A DNA stretch of 64,000 nt from Candolleomyces eurysporus (taxonomy: Eukaryota > Basidiomycota > Agaricomycetes > Agaricales > Psathyrellaceae). Position 1 is the first letter of the stretch. Each line of letters starts with the position of its first letter. Positions 35,749-47,252 of the stretch are shown one piece after another. Position numbers and translations under genes: made by a program. The notes below the pieces were generated by a model, which saw only the letters and a program-made list of their open reading frames with translations, ran no database searches and had not been told where the DNA came from. Where the stretch lies: contig JANBPK010001221.1 in assembly GCA_027579435.1 (NCBI GenBank), positions 1-64,000 on the forward strand, written 5' to 3'.

Positions 35749-35820
35749 GGCACCATAGCTCAGTGGTAGAGCAACACGGCCATAGTATAGGGGTCGCAGG
35801 TTCAAATCCTGCTGGAGCCA
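35749..35820 (+). tRNA. tRNA-like gene, isotype uncertain (CAT anticodon possible)
   Basis: 72 bases. Acceptor GGCACCA pairs with TGGAGCC except for one A/A. The D arm GCTC-AGTGGTA-GAGC and T arm GCAGG-TTCAAAT-CCTGC are perfect, with A box TAGCTCAGTGG and B box GGTTCAAATCC. The anticodon stem (ACACG against TATAG around GCCATAG) does not pair, so the anticodon cannot be assigned with confidence and the gene may be inactive. Confidence 0.65.
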
Positions 35821-36113
35821 CTCTTATTTGTTGATTATGAAGCCAGTCATATCTCAGACGTATCAGCGCCGCTGACACTGTGGATTTTAATGTGTTTGTT
35901 CAATGAGCACATCTGGAGCAAATCAGGTGCAAGGAATGCATTTTTTTTACAGTTTGTGTTCAGTGTGCCTATATTGGACACATATTGAGCAAAGTTTTAG
36001 TGGTGGCAGAAGGAGGTCAGACACATGCAATCCAAATTTGAATTTGCCTAGCCTGAACATTTGTATTGCAAATTATAGACAAAGTCAACCCTTGCATTTG
36101 GTTTGCTTAAAAT

Positions 36114-37851
36114 GTGCTCCTTGAACAAACACATCAAAAACCACAGTGTGAGGTTACAGGAACCACCATCACCTTGGAAGCATTGAAGAAGTGTTTGATA
36201 GCTGAACACAAAGCTCACAACGGCATCAATTCGAACGCCACAACTTCCGGATCAGGCTCAGCTGCGCTCACCGCAAGTTGTTTGAAGGATGGGAAGGGCG
36301 GAAAGAAGAAGAGGAAGAATGAATACCATTGCACTATCTGCAACATCAGTGGTCATTCTAAGGAGAGATGTTATGTGAAAGGGGGAGGACAACACAATCA
36401 GGCACCGAAGTGGTATAAGAAGAAGCAGGCAGAACGTCTCGCCCAAGAAACGAAGAATGCGAAAGCTGCCACCACTACCTCGTCGAACGTCAAGGCGTTG
36501 TACACATGTGTCGTTGAGGGTATCACCCACTCATTCAACCCAATCGCCTTATCCGCCGCTAAAGCCCCTGACAACTACCAGGGTATCATCCTCGACTGTG
36601 GCGCTAGTGACCATTTTACTCCTTACCAACATCTCCTCACCAATTTCGTTGAACTTTGCAAGCATACTAGGGTAGCCAACAATCGTGCTACTTATGTCAA
36701 AGGAAGAGCGACGATGGTAGTTGAGATTCCAATGGGGAAAGGTCAACCACTGACTACGCTCATGCTTACAAATGTGTATTGCGTACCGTCCTTTGTCTTT
36801 ACCCTCATCTCCACCACTCGCATGGACTTGGCTGGCTATAGTATCCTTCAGAAGGGAGGAATCTTGACTATCAGAGCTCCCGACAATATGATTATAGGCC
36901 GAGTACCTCTTGTTTGAGGTCTCTACCAAGTTACCAACCCAACCGGTGGCTCTGATGGCTCAGGACCACTGCGCACCAATGCGACAATGATGTCACTCAT
37001 GGATTTTCATATCATAATGGGCCATTGTAGTTTTGGGGACCTCAGGAGGATGATCGAAGGAGGGATGATTGAAGGGATAAAGGTTAAAGACCTTTCAGGT
37101 ATGCCTCCAGTTTGCAGGACATGCATCGAAGCAAAGGCCATACGTAAACCCTTCAAGGAGAGCAAGTCTCCTCATCCTACCACCTACACCCAGGAGATCT
37201 CTACCAATGTCTGGGGACCAGCTTCCATTGAGTTGATTGGAAGGAAGAATTATTTTGTTCTTTTCATTGACCGATTCTTTCATGAAACTCGCGCTTTCTT
37301 CCTTTGCAACAAGTCCAACGCATTTGACGCATATCAGTGCTACGAGGCTTGGGTACACATCCAGCATGATGCCAAGATCAAGGTTCTACGGTCAGATCGA
37401 GGGGGAGAATACATAGGTGCCGAATTCACCTCACACCTTGAGCATAATGGCACTGTAAGCAAACTCACCACCCACGATTCACCTCAGTCAAACGGAATTG
37501 CTGAATGCATGATGGGCGTCCACGTCTCAACCGCTTGAGCCCTTCTCATTCAATTGAAACTGCCAACCTTCCTCTGGGCTGAAGCGATCCGCTTCAGCGT
37601 CTGGCTTCACAACCCCCAGTTTACGACTTCCGTTCCAACTCTCAAGACACCCTTCGAGATCGTCACTGGGAAAAAACCTGACCTATTGACACTTCACCCT
37701 TGGGGTGCCAAGGTCTTAGTGAAGGACTTGAAGGCCGGGAAACTTCAATCTTGCGTATGAGAGGGACATTACTTGGGACCGGATGAGGAAGCACTAGGGA
37801 GTAGGATATATTGGGAGGGAAAATGGACTATTACGGTGGAACGGGAGGTGT
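36114..37851 (+). pseudogene. Copia retrotransposon, 5' part: gag end, protease, integrase
   Basis: The reading frame holds a CCHC zinc knuckle (CTICNISGHSKERC, about 36333-36375), a protease-like site ILDCGASDHF (about 36590; usual D-S/T-G, here D-C-G), the pre-integrase block, and an integrase core with VWGP, RSDRGGEY and HDSPQSNGIAE. The first catalytic Asp is Asn (STNVWGP). In-frame TGA stops at 36915, 37536 and 37758 stand where Arg is expected. The 5' LTR and gag start were not found, so the element is truncated on the left. Confidence 0.85.
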
Positions 37852-38372
37852 TGTTATGTCGATACTCCTAGAGGATATAGGAATGAGACGTATTCAAGTT
37901 CATGACACGAGTTCCGATTTGCGTGCAATGTTGGTTCAGGTCTTGTGAGGCTTTCTACAAGACTAATTTCAAGCTTATACAAGGCTTTCATATAAGTTCA
38001 GACGAGGGGTTTGTTCTGGGGTTCAAGCACTAAGTCTAACTTAGTAATTCTGGGTTCTGGAGTTCACTAGGGAAGTTCTATTAAGAACGAGCTAAGGAAT
38101 ACAGACTATCCTAGCCTACTTATATACTATGTGCCTCATGTAGAAGGCATGGTAACATCAGTCAGCAATATTAAAGTATCAGTCAGCAAAATGATACTAT
38201 GAGTAAGCTAAATGAAAAACATGTGCTACTGAAACACTAAATACTAGTCATAAGGTCATACATGAGTTCATAGAGCATACATGAGGTAACCATAAGGCAA
38301 ACACAAGGCGTACATGAGGTAGGAACTACAGAGACCAGAGAGTCTTTGAGACAAGTCCAAGGAATTGTAACA
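37852..38372. mobile_element. Solo LTR, family 2, copy 1 (521 bp)
   Basis: Begins TGTTATGTCGATACTCC and ends GGAATTGTAACA, with GGTGT directly repeated on both sides (37847-37851 and 38373-38377). Removing it rejoins the copia frame exactly (TVEREV then FFDIPN). It contains short tandem GTACATGAGGTA-like units near 38260-38330. Confidence 0.9.
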
Positions 38373-39071
38373 GGTGTTCTTCGACATACCCAATACAGGA
38401 AGCGCATCCATTGAGGGGGAGACCAGTAGTGACAATGAAACGGACGAATTCATCTATCTTTTCAACAACTCCACTTCACGTTATCAAACAAAGCTCCATT
38501 TCCCTCAAGAAGACGATGATGAACCTGGCGAATATGCCGCCAACATCGACTCTCCTCCTACCCCTCCTAACAACCCTCCACCACCTCAGCCTACTTCCTA
38601 CTTCAACAAGGACAAAGACAATGACAAAATTCCCGAGTTGATGGAAGATTCGGATGATGAGGAGGATGGGGATGACGAGGAGATAGAGAGAGAATTGTTG
38701 CAAGAGGATGGAGATGAACGAGAGGAAGGGGGAGAAGGAAGCCTACCTGTTGTTCCCAAACCTGTCAACAAAGATGTCCCAATGCCAGGCCATTTCAGCG
38801 CTCAAGAACCAACCACTTTGACTTGTACACATAGGAACATCGCACCTCCTCCTGGTTTTTATAGTGAATCAAATCAGGAGGCGAGAGGAAGAGGTGTCAA
38901 TATTCCTCAACCATACACAAAGGACACCACATTGGCCATGCTTATTTCGGAGATCGACGAGACATTAGGACAGGAGGGAGTCAGTGTTGGGAGTAGTCCA
39001 GGACTTGTTTCAGCACTCGCAATGGCGTTGGCTGCCAACCAAGGTTCGGACAACCTGACGTATGAGGAAGC
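38373..39071 (+). pseudogene. Copia retrotransposon, acidic linker between integrase and reverse transcriptase
   Basis: Open for 230 codons, rich in Asp, Glu and Pro (EDSDDEEDGDDEEIEREL), as in the variable region between the integrase and reverse transcriptase domains of fungal copia elements. It ends LTYEEA, continuing after the second solo LTR as AMSGGNKEKWMEAI. Confidence 0.8.
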
Positions 39072-39538
39072 TGTTACGTCAATACTCCTAAGGGATATAG
39101 GAATGAGACGTATTCAAGTTCTTGACACGAGATCCGATTTGTGTGTGATGCTGGTTCAGGTCTTGTGAGGCTTTCTACAAGACTAAGTTCAAGCTTATAC
39201 AAGGCTTTCATATAAGTTCAGACAAGGGGTTTGTTCTGGGGTTCAAGCACTAAGTCTAACTTAGTAATTCTGGGTTCTGGAGTTCACTAGATGGGTTCTA
39301 TTAAGAATGAGCTAAAGAATACAGACTATCCTAGCCTACTTATATACTATATGCCTCATGTAGAAGGCATGGTAACATCAGTCAGCAAAATGAAACTATG
39401 AGTAAGCTAAATGAAAAACATGTGCTACTGAAACACTAAGTACTAGTCATAAGGTCATACATGAGTCCATAGAGCATACATGAGGTAGGAACTACAGAGA
39501 CCGGAGAGTCCATGAGACAAGTCCAAAGGATCGTAACA
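39072..39538. mobile_element. Solo LTR, family 2, copy 2 (467 bp)
   Basis: Begins TGTTACGTCAATACTCC and ends GGATCGTAACA, flanked by GAAGC on both sides (39067-39071 and 39539-39543). It aligns with copy 1 along its length but lacks about 54 bases in two places. A separate insertion, since the target site differs. Confidence 0.9.
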
Positions 39539-41193
39539 GAAGCAATGAGTGGAGGCAATAAGGAGAAGTGAATGGAAGCGATACGAGAGAAAGTAGCCCA
39601 GATCAAGAAGATGCAGACGTACAAGATTGTGGAGGTTGACCGATGCGACATACCAAACATTATTGGATCAAGGTTTGTTCTTCGCCAAAAACGAGACGCT
39701 CAAGGCAACATATCTCAATACAAGGCTTGACTCGTTGGAAAGGGGTACTCACATCACCCAGGAATTGACTTCAACAAAACATTTGCTCCGACTATTTGCC
39801 CAGTTACCCTCAGACTCATTCTCGCCTTAGGCGCAACAATGGGATCCGCTATTGAGCAAGGCAACGCGAAGAACGCATATCTTAATGGCATTCTTCCACC
39901 AAATGAGATTATCTATATGCAGCCTCACCTGATCCTCTACAAACTTCACCCAACCTTAGTACCTCACCGTGAACAAGCCAAGGCAAAGGGCAAGATCCTC
40001 GTACTTCGACTATGGTGTCCCCTCTACAGAACCAAGCAAGGCGGTAATAAGTGGTATGAAGAGTTGTGCTTTGTTTTACTCAAACTCGGCCTCAACAAAT
40101 CGAAGGCCGACCACGCACTCTTCTATCACTTCAAGTCACCCACCAAATACTGCCTTCTCGGTGTTGCTACAGACAACTTTACATTTGTCGCTGACTCAAC
40201 TGGGACTGTCAAGAAGTTAAAGGGGGAGATGGGGAAGCATATGGAATTGGCGGAGATGGGAGAGTTGAGCTGGATTTTGGGAGTCGATGTTCGAAGGGAT
40301 TTAAGGGCGTGTACTATCACCTTATCTCAGATGGCCTACATCAACCACATACTCGAACGATTTGGTATGTTGGAGTGCAAGAACGCATCCACCCCTCTCA
40401 AACCTCATATTGACCTTACCCCTGGCTCCGAACACGTTTCTTTGACCCTGCTTTCACCCAGGAAGAAGTCCGAATATCGAGAACTCGTTGGCCTTCTGAT
40501 GTATCTCAGCGTCATGACGCGCCCCGACTTAGCCTCTGCCCTTGCCGTACTAGCCCACTACCTCGAGCAACCTCATACTATGCATATGGAAGCCGGGATG
40601 CACGTTATTTGATACATCAAGGCGACCAGGGACTTTCGTCTTTGGGAGGAAAAGATTTTGTCCTATCTGGCTACTCGGACGCCAACTGGGGCACAGAGCT
40701 TCATCGCCATTCGATCTCTGGCTATACTTTTTTGACAGGTACTGGCATTATTTTGTGGAGCTCGAAGAAGCAACCGATTATCACTCTGTCTTCCACCGAG
40801 TCTGAGTACATCGCATTGACTCACGCCGCTAAAGAAGCCAAATGGCTTTGGACTCTTACTCGCGAAATTTTGCCCGTTGTTGGCCTTGGAGCGTACGTCG
40901 AAAAGTTCAACCCTACCGTGCTCTATTGCGACAACCAGGGTGCGATCAAGCTTTCGACGAACCCCGTATTCCACGCTCGAACGAAACACATCAATATCCA
41001 CTTCCATTATATTTGCCAAACCATCACAAGTCGAGATCTTCAACTCGTTTACTGCCCAACGGACTCTATGGTGGCCGATATCATGATGAACCAACTCGCT
41101 CACGTCAAGTTCACTCAGTTTAGGCGAGCGATGCGCATACTTGGCCCCGAAGAATCCGTCGAGTCCGATGCTCGCATCGAGGGGGAGTGTTAG
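39539..41193 (+). pseudogene. Copia retrotransposon, reverse transcriptase and RNase H
   Basis: RVT_2-type domain from NIIGSRFVLRQKRDAQGNISQYKA. Catalytic positions are changed: GNAKNAYLNG where D-x-x-x-AYLNG is usual, and ATDNFTFVADS where the YVDD box is expected. RNase H is well kept: SDANWG, STESEY, CDNQGAI and HARTKHI. In-frame TGA at 39728 and 40610 replaces expected Arg. A purine tract GAGGGGGAG directly precedes the 3' LTR. Confidence 0.87.
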
Positions 41194-41530
41194 ATATATT
41201 TTATTTTTCTCTTATTGCATTACTGTACAGTTACTATATGTATTCGATGCTCTCATCGATTCTCCTATTTCCGTTTCTTATTGGACTCGTTATGGTATAT
41301 TTGGACTAGCATCCGTCAGCCGATCACCTCGTATATAATCTCGCCGTCTCGGTTCGCCGCCCCTCAGCTCTTTCCATTAGACCTGAGGGTGCNGTTAGTT
41401 TCTTTTCATCTCACCGTTACCATTTTACTTACTAGTAGACACAGCTTATATTTTCGTCTACTAGGTACATCAATATAGCTCTTTCCATTAGACCTGAGGC
41501 TTATATTTTCGTCTACTAGCGTTTCGACTT
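41188..41530 (+). repeat. 3' LTR of the copia element (right end approximate)
   Basis: Starts TGTTAGATATATT after the purine tract and holds a TATA-like CGTATATAATC at about 41328. Two internal direct repeats occur: AGCTCTTTCCATTAGACC (41368 and 41477) and CTTATATTTTCGTCTACTA (41444 and 41500). No left LTR in the window can fix the right end. An N stands at 41393. Confidence 0.6.
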
Positions 41531-42137
41531 CTCCTTTCGACAATACAGCTCGACTATCTATACAGCATTGCGTTTATGTTCGATTCATTTTTGGACAAGA
41601 TAAGGGAAGATTCATAGTGGGACCTCTAGGCTCTTCTACTCCCTTCCATTGAAGGACTGATAATTTGGCCGGCTTTCACGATACCCCTCACGATATCGCT
41701 CGGAATTGGTGCCAACTTGTTGAAGGTGGTTTCTGGAGAGCGGTTATTAAGGCTCCTCCCCCGAATGTCTTAAACCAAGAGTTCAAGCTCTACTCGACCA
41801 GTATAGGAGTGACAATGACTGGGCGACATCCTCATTCACCATCGATATCGCTGAAGATATTTTTCCCCTTGTGGCCTCCGACGTCGTTGATTTGCTGATA
41901 TTGCTCAGAAAGGATGGGAGCCGAGTTACAGAGGTACGGAGCATCGTCAGATATGGGTAAGCTCTTCTATGGTTTCCACAAAGCTTTGACTATGCGCTCA
42001 TGCTATCGGTCCAATAGACCAGATCAATATAAAGAGTGTCAGCGGTTAGATAGAGATGGCAATGAATCATGAACTGCGTTCCCTGCTATGTACTCAATGA
42101 ATAACGTCTGTCCAATACCAGTACAATAGAGCCCGCA
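41531..42137. other. Between the copia element and the membrane protein gene; possible coding fragment
   Basis: A plus-strand frame at about 41785-41955 reads VQALLDQYRSDNDWATSSFTIDIAEDIFPLVASDVVDLL and ends at a GTAAGC donor-like site. It could be one exon of a decayed gene. Nothing else supports it. Confidence 0.3.
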
Positions 42138-43134
42138 CTAACCGCGCCCAGGTTCCGTCGATGCTGTCGATACCACCACTGCCATCCCTGAAGTATGGCC
42201 TGCCACCTCTCCAGACCTCCCACTATTCCGAGGTGCATCACTGTGTGTAGCATCTGCTCCTTCTTCCGTGCTCGATGCCATGCGATTCCCAGCCAAACTG
42301 AGCTCAAGGTCTTCTTCGTTTGTCATACTTTGCGCATGAATGACCTGCTGTGCCACTTTCGGGCCGTCCGCCACGCATACTGGGATGAGTGTGATTATAG
42401 CCCTGGGGATGGGTTTCTCATTAGGGACCAGCTGTAAAGATGATTGGAACGGGCGTTGATGCGTACCAGACAATCCAGGAGAATGCTTGGACAGCGACGA
42501 GTTGACTGCAAAATGGGAATGTGATTGACGGTCTGTAGGGACACAGAACGATGGGACGAACGCTTGAGCTCAGGTTCCTTGTGGAACGGAAGAAAAAGAC
42601 GACAAATTGATTGCGCGCACCTGAAGCACTTGAATGTACCTTGAAGGATACTGTAATTCCGATCGAGCAGATCGTCCATATAACCCAGGTCGCCGCGACT
42701 CTGTTTGGGATTCAGCTTCAAAAGGCAACCCAACGAGAGCAAGGGTACTTACACCACTTTGGAATTGCGAGTTATCTTTGGGAGTGCAACGATAACATAG
42801 AAAGATACGAAAGTCCATGCTCCCGAAGCGAGGATTAGCACGAGGAATATTGGAATCAAGGGGTGGTCTTGTGGTATGTGGCTTGAGTCTTCGTTATACC
42901 TTGCCGTCAGAAAGGCAACAATGCTCATCTAGCAACTCGGATTCACCTTGCGGCAGTCGTCTGATTCAGGTGTTCTGTTTACTTACCGCAACTAAAGAAG
43001 CAGATAGTCCGTAAAAGAGGGCTGCTATGTAAATAAGTCAACAGGTATACAAAAAGCCAATGTAGGACTAGAGGGGAAGGCTCACCAGTCCATTTTCCTT
43101 CTTCTGAAGGCCCATGGATATGATTCGTAGCCAT
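42138..43134 (-). CDS. Small multi-exon membrane protein, unrecognised
   Basis: Probable start ATG at 43134 (MATNHIHGPSEEGKWT, donor GTGAGC), then short exons. A hydrophobic exon ALFYGLSASLVA (near 42980-43020) has a GTAAGT donor, and another (about 42765-42860) encodes PIFLVLILASGAWTFVSFYVIVAL. Later exons are polar, ending in a Ser/Thr-rich tail EPGRG at 42138. The small exons alternating with membrane segments recall seven-helix proteins common in Agaricomycetes, but only two or three helices are clear here. The exon map is not fully solved. Confidence 0.45.
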
Positions 43135-43235
43135 TATTGGAACGGGAGAGGGAAATGAAATGACCGTATCACCAATGTCGTATTTATCATGACTCCACAG
43201 CAGCGGGTTGTCGATTGCGGAGTGATTGTGGCGGG

Positions 43236-43243
43236 TATTTATA
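43236..43243 (-). promoter_or_regulatory. TATA box for the membrane protein gene
   Basis: Reverse strand reads GGGCTATAAATACCC about 100 bases upstream of the ATG at 43134. Confidence 0.5.
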
Positions 43244-43497
43244 GCCCAGAGTGCGTTTACAGCAGCACCGCGTCGGGGCCTATCCACGACAGCCAGCCCG
43301 GACAGAGACCACGCCGCGGGGCTTGAGGCATTCGCCCATTCCCGGCAGAATGATGAGCGTAGAGTTCGACAGGAAGCAACGAGCCAATAGCGAACTCCAT
43401 CAAACCTCGCGATCCCTCAACTATCGGATAAAGCAACGGTTTTGTAGAATGGTTTATTTGATGCAAAAAATCTAACAGTATCTGGTGTTACCCCGAT

Positions 43498-45801
43498 TCA
43501 CAGACGCTCCCAACTCGCCTTGATAAGGTCCGCAGCTCTTTCCGCGATGGCATACACTGCCGCTTGAGTATGACCAGCAGGAATATACGGCTGCCACAAT
43601 GAAATTCGTTAGCAAGAAACCAAATTGTTTCAAGTACGAACTCACCATCACAGAGGCATCAACCACCCTCAATCCCGTCGCTTTCTTCAGCTTGAGGTCA
43701 GGATCAACAACCCCGTTCTTTGCTCCCTTCGCCGACATTGAAGCAGTTCCGACCGGATGCGCGGCGTGGTCAGTTGCGTTTCTGATGTACTCGTCCAACG
43801 CAGCTTCGTCGTTCTCGGGAAAGTCGGATTGGATGCTGAGTCGGTAGTCTTTCCATGCAGGTGCAGCGAAGAACCGTTTCAAAGCGTTGACACCTTCCTT
43901 GATCGTGAGCAAGTCGAGTTCAGAGTTGAAGAACCCGAAGTCGATGAACGGGTCGTCGAATGGGTCTGAGGATTTGAGCCAGATGGTACCGCCTACAGCG
44001 CAAATAGCCGTCAGCGACGATAAGATGTTCGCAGAGGAACAAGTTGGACTCACGAGATTCTGGCTGAAGTGGGATGATTACCCCTCTAATTGCCGAGCCA
44101 GGTAGGGGGTACAATCCACCTCCCTAAAAATACTGAATAAGCTGTTTGTCTTTTTTGACATCGATGCTGACTCACTTCCCAACCGAGCTCGATATGAGGT
44201 GTGTTTTTTCCTGATGAAGGGTCCTTGTGGTTCTCCCAAACGGACGAGTTGTCAGGAATTCGAAGCCATCCAAGGGTGTTGACTCCAATCCCCGTCAAAG
44301 GTCCTGTTCGATTTGCCTTCCACTCTGCGAGCCACTGGGTTTGCATTTCCTCCGTCCTAAATGGCAGACATCGTGTTAAGACAACGTGGAGAGTTGAACA
44401 ACATGGATAGGTGTACTCACGGAACCACGGTATCGTTGATACCAAGTGTCCAGGTCAGGAAGAATATAGGTTGCTCCGACATGTTCTTCCCAACATCGGG
44501 GAGGTCAACTGTCTGTTGAATCTCGAGCTCCTTCAGCTCTGTAGCGTTTCCGACACCCGAGAGTAGAAGTATCTGCGTCGTTCCAACGACTCCCGCGGAG
44601 AGAAGTACCTCTTTCCTCGCAGTAACTTCATACAAGGGATTGGCAAGGCTACCGGTGGATGTGCGCTGGGGAGTAAACTGAACAGTGCGAAGGGACGGAA
44701 GGCCTCCCTGAGAGGAAGTCTTGAGAACACGGGTGACACGATGACCGACAAGAATGTGGAGGTTTTCCCTTGCGACATACTTCGGAGCTAGATATGACGT
44801 GGCTGCGCTACTTCGTTCTCCATGGCCAACGGTGGCGTGATTCCAGCCTGAGAGACGTCGAAGAATGATTAAGTCGTATCTCTGCAGCTGCACAGGCTAA
44901 AAACGCACCGATTCCCAGTTCATCGCCCGAGTTGATGTCGATGTTGTACTTGAACTCTCCACCGAGCTCTCGGCTGGCCTGAATAACCTTTGGATCGATG
45001 GCTTGAGGCGAGTTCGGTGCAGTGACGTAGGTCAATCCTCGCGTTGAATGGAAGCGAGGATCGTATTCCCCAGTGGTATCGTGATTATCGGCAGGATTGA
45101 TCCATCTTTCATTCTGCGTCTAGGGTCAGCTACTTGGCCTGTTATGTTGAGCGCAAGTATCACCTTCAGGAAATATGGAAGGAGGCGTTTCCAGGACCAG
45201 CCTGAATCGCCAGTGACCTTTGCCCATCGGTCGTAATCAGACGATGACCCGCGAGTGTAGAATACCCCATCTGCAGATATGCGGTGAGACGGAATCTAGA
45301 GAAGGGCCTCTAGATCGGGACTTACCAATTGAGCTACATCCACCAAGAATATGGCCTCGAGGGAACTTGATGACACGATCATTCAAGCCGGTTTGGGGAA
45401 CAGTAGTGTAATTCCAATCGTACGGGGTCCCTTGCAGTCTTCCGACGAACGCAGGAACCTTGGTGTCGAAGACGTCTTCGTGACTTAGATAACGGCAACT
45501 GTCAGATGACTCAGGCCGCGAGAAGGAAAGAAGAATGAGCTTACGATGGGCCCGCTTCAATCAGCAGCACTTTCCAACGAGGATTTTCCGTCAAACGATT
45601 CGCAAGGACGGCACCTGCGTTGGCTGGATACACATAGGTGAGCTCAATAAAATGAGGCACGGGAGGCGATTCACCTCCCACAATCACGAAATCGTATGTT
45701 GTGTTTGCAAATGCCGTGAACGAATCTGAAATTACCGCGATCGAGGGGAGAGGGAGTGCAAGAAGGGCGCAAAGCGCCACGGTGGAGTTGAATTTACCCA
45801 T
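43498..45801 (-). CDS. Secreted GMC oxidoreductase (aryl-alcohol oxidase-like, AA3_2)
   Basis: FAD-dependent oxidation of alcohols, with H2O2 formed, is the usual role of this family. The start at 45801 gives a signal peptide (MGKFNSTVALCALLALPLPSIA). Exon 1 ends in the dinucleotide fold FVIVGG and exon 2 starts NAGAVLANRL. Then follow GHILGGCSSI (the family GG-SS motif), WNHATVGHGERSSAATSYL, and a substrate domain. The C-terminus has HAAHPVGTASM, with the catalytic His region, and after the last intron PYIPAGHTQAAVYAIAE. Ends LIKASWERL with TGA at 43498-43500. About eight introns. Splicing exon 1 at the visible donor gives VIVGANAG, one residue short of the usual VGGGxAG; the exon 1/2 boundary should be treated as provisional. 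AT-type TATA lies near 45853. Confidence 0.83.
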
Positions 45802-47252
45802 TTGAGAGTAATGGTGGGAGACGGTGAGAGCCTTCGTGAAAGGTGGTCGTTTATATTCTGCACAAGAAACTTCCGGCGCAAAACCACCCACAGAAGAGCC
45901 CCATTCTCCGAAGAGTCAGCAGATCAACTCAGAACCAGAACGCGAGAACAGAACGGATGTCGTTGAACAATGCCTCTTTCCGGTCCAATTCCATCCTTTT
46001 GGCGTAGTGTTGGGGAAAGATGACCACGTCCATTTATAGCTTCTTTCTTGTTGGGAGTTTGAGGGAAAATGGGCATTACAAGCTGACGGGAACATCTTGA
46101 AATCCAACTCTACAAACAAGTGGTAACTACTTGAGTATAAACCTAGCGAGGCTCAGCTTTCCTTCCAGCAAAGATACCAATCGAACGCACCTTTTCTCCA
46201 CCGAATCACTGTCTCGATGTCGGACAACGAGGGTGAGTTGCAGAAGTGCGTCTGGCCGCACTTGGATGGCTCGAGCGCACCTGATGCCAATGGCGTTGCA
46301 CAACATGTGCAAACTCAAGCAATCAATGATCGGGCGCGGACTGTCGGCCGAAACAGCTCTCACCTAAGACCCTTTCTCACCTCAAACAGAGAGCTTCACT
46401 CTAACGAAGTCGAATAGCGGAAGAGGACGAAGTCAGAGAAATTCTTGCCCCGTACGCATTGACCGTCGGGTCCATGATTTAATTAGTTGCGACACTCACG
46501 AACTCTGTGGTCGCTGTCACGACTCGAAAGGTCTCTGGTAATACTCTACCCGAACGAATGCTACTCAGAAGGACGCCCGCCTTCATTCATCGCCCAATCT
46601 ATTCACCGCCCAGCAAGTATAAATTGGAGGCACCTTTTTCTGCTGACCCATGCTACGACCTGGAATAAGTCTGGGTCTTTACGGGTCAAACTGGTCATCC
46701 GGTCTGGACAGCTATACACTCACAGGTTTGAATAACACTCTGGCGTTCGCGGAAAATCTTGGGATTTTTGATGTAGTATGACCGTGACACCCGATGGCAG
46801 CTCCTGGAGGCTGGAACAATTTACATCCAACAGCGGGCAGTTGGCCTACAACTTCAACTGGGTACGGAACCTAACCATATCTGCAGTTGGGTATTTTTTT
46901 CCGATACAAATATTAGATCGTATGGGTCAACGTTATTCATCTGTGGCTCGATGTTCCTCGGAGACAGCAATCGGCAACGGGCTCGACGGCCTTCGGAGTG
47001 GAACTTCGACGATTGTACAATTGGGAATACCGGCCGCTTCTCGTGTTCTGAACCTTGCGTATTCATGAGAATGTGGGACGAGGGGTGCTTCTAACTGCGT
47101 GTTATGACCTCTTCCCGATGGCCATTTATACTTGCCCACTATTCATATGACACATCCTTCGAATGTGACTGGTACTTATATTGAAGTGGATCTGTACTCA
47201 GAGGGCGGAATAACCACCATTCGTCATTTCTCTCGCAGTCAGAAAGCGAGCC
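45802..47252. other. Intergenic, no supported gene
   Basis: Short open frames on both strands overlap each other at 46130-46420 without domain, splice or composition support. A TATAAATT motif at about 46617 has no matching gene. Confidence 0.5.

Noticed and set aside
36258..37367. Antisense frames over the copia element
   Set aside because: Shadows of the retrotransposon coding strand.
38260..38335. Possible CRISPR-like short repeats (CATGAGGTA units)
   Set aside because: Irregular spacing and inside a solo LTR; eukaryotic context.
37852..39538. The two 0.5-kb repeats as the copia element's own LTRs
   Set aside because: Both interrupt the coding frame of the element and have separate target duplications; the element's real 3' LTR starts at 41188 with a different sequence.
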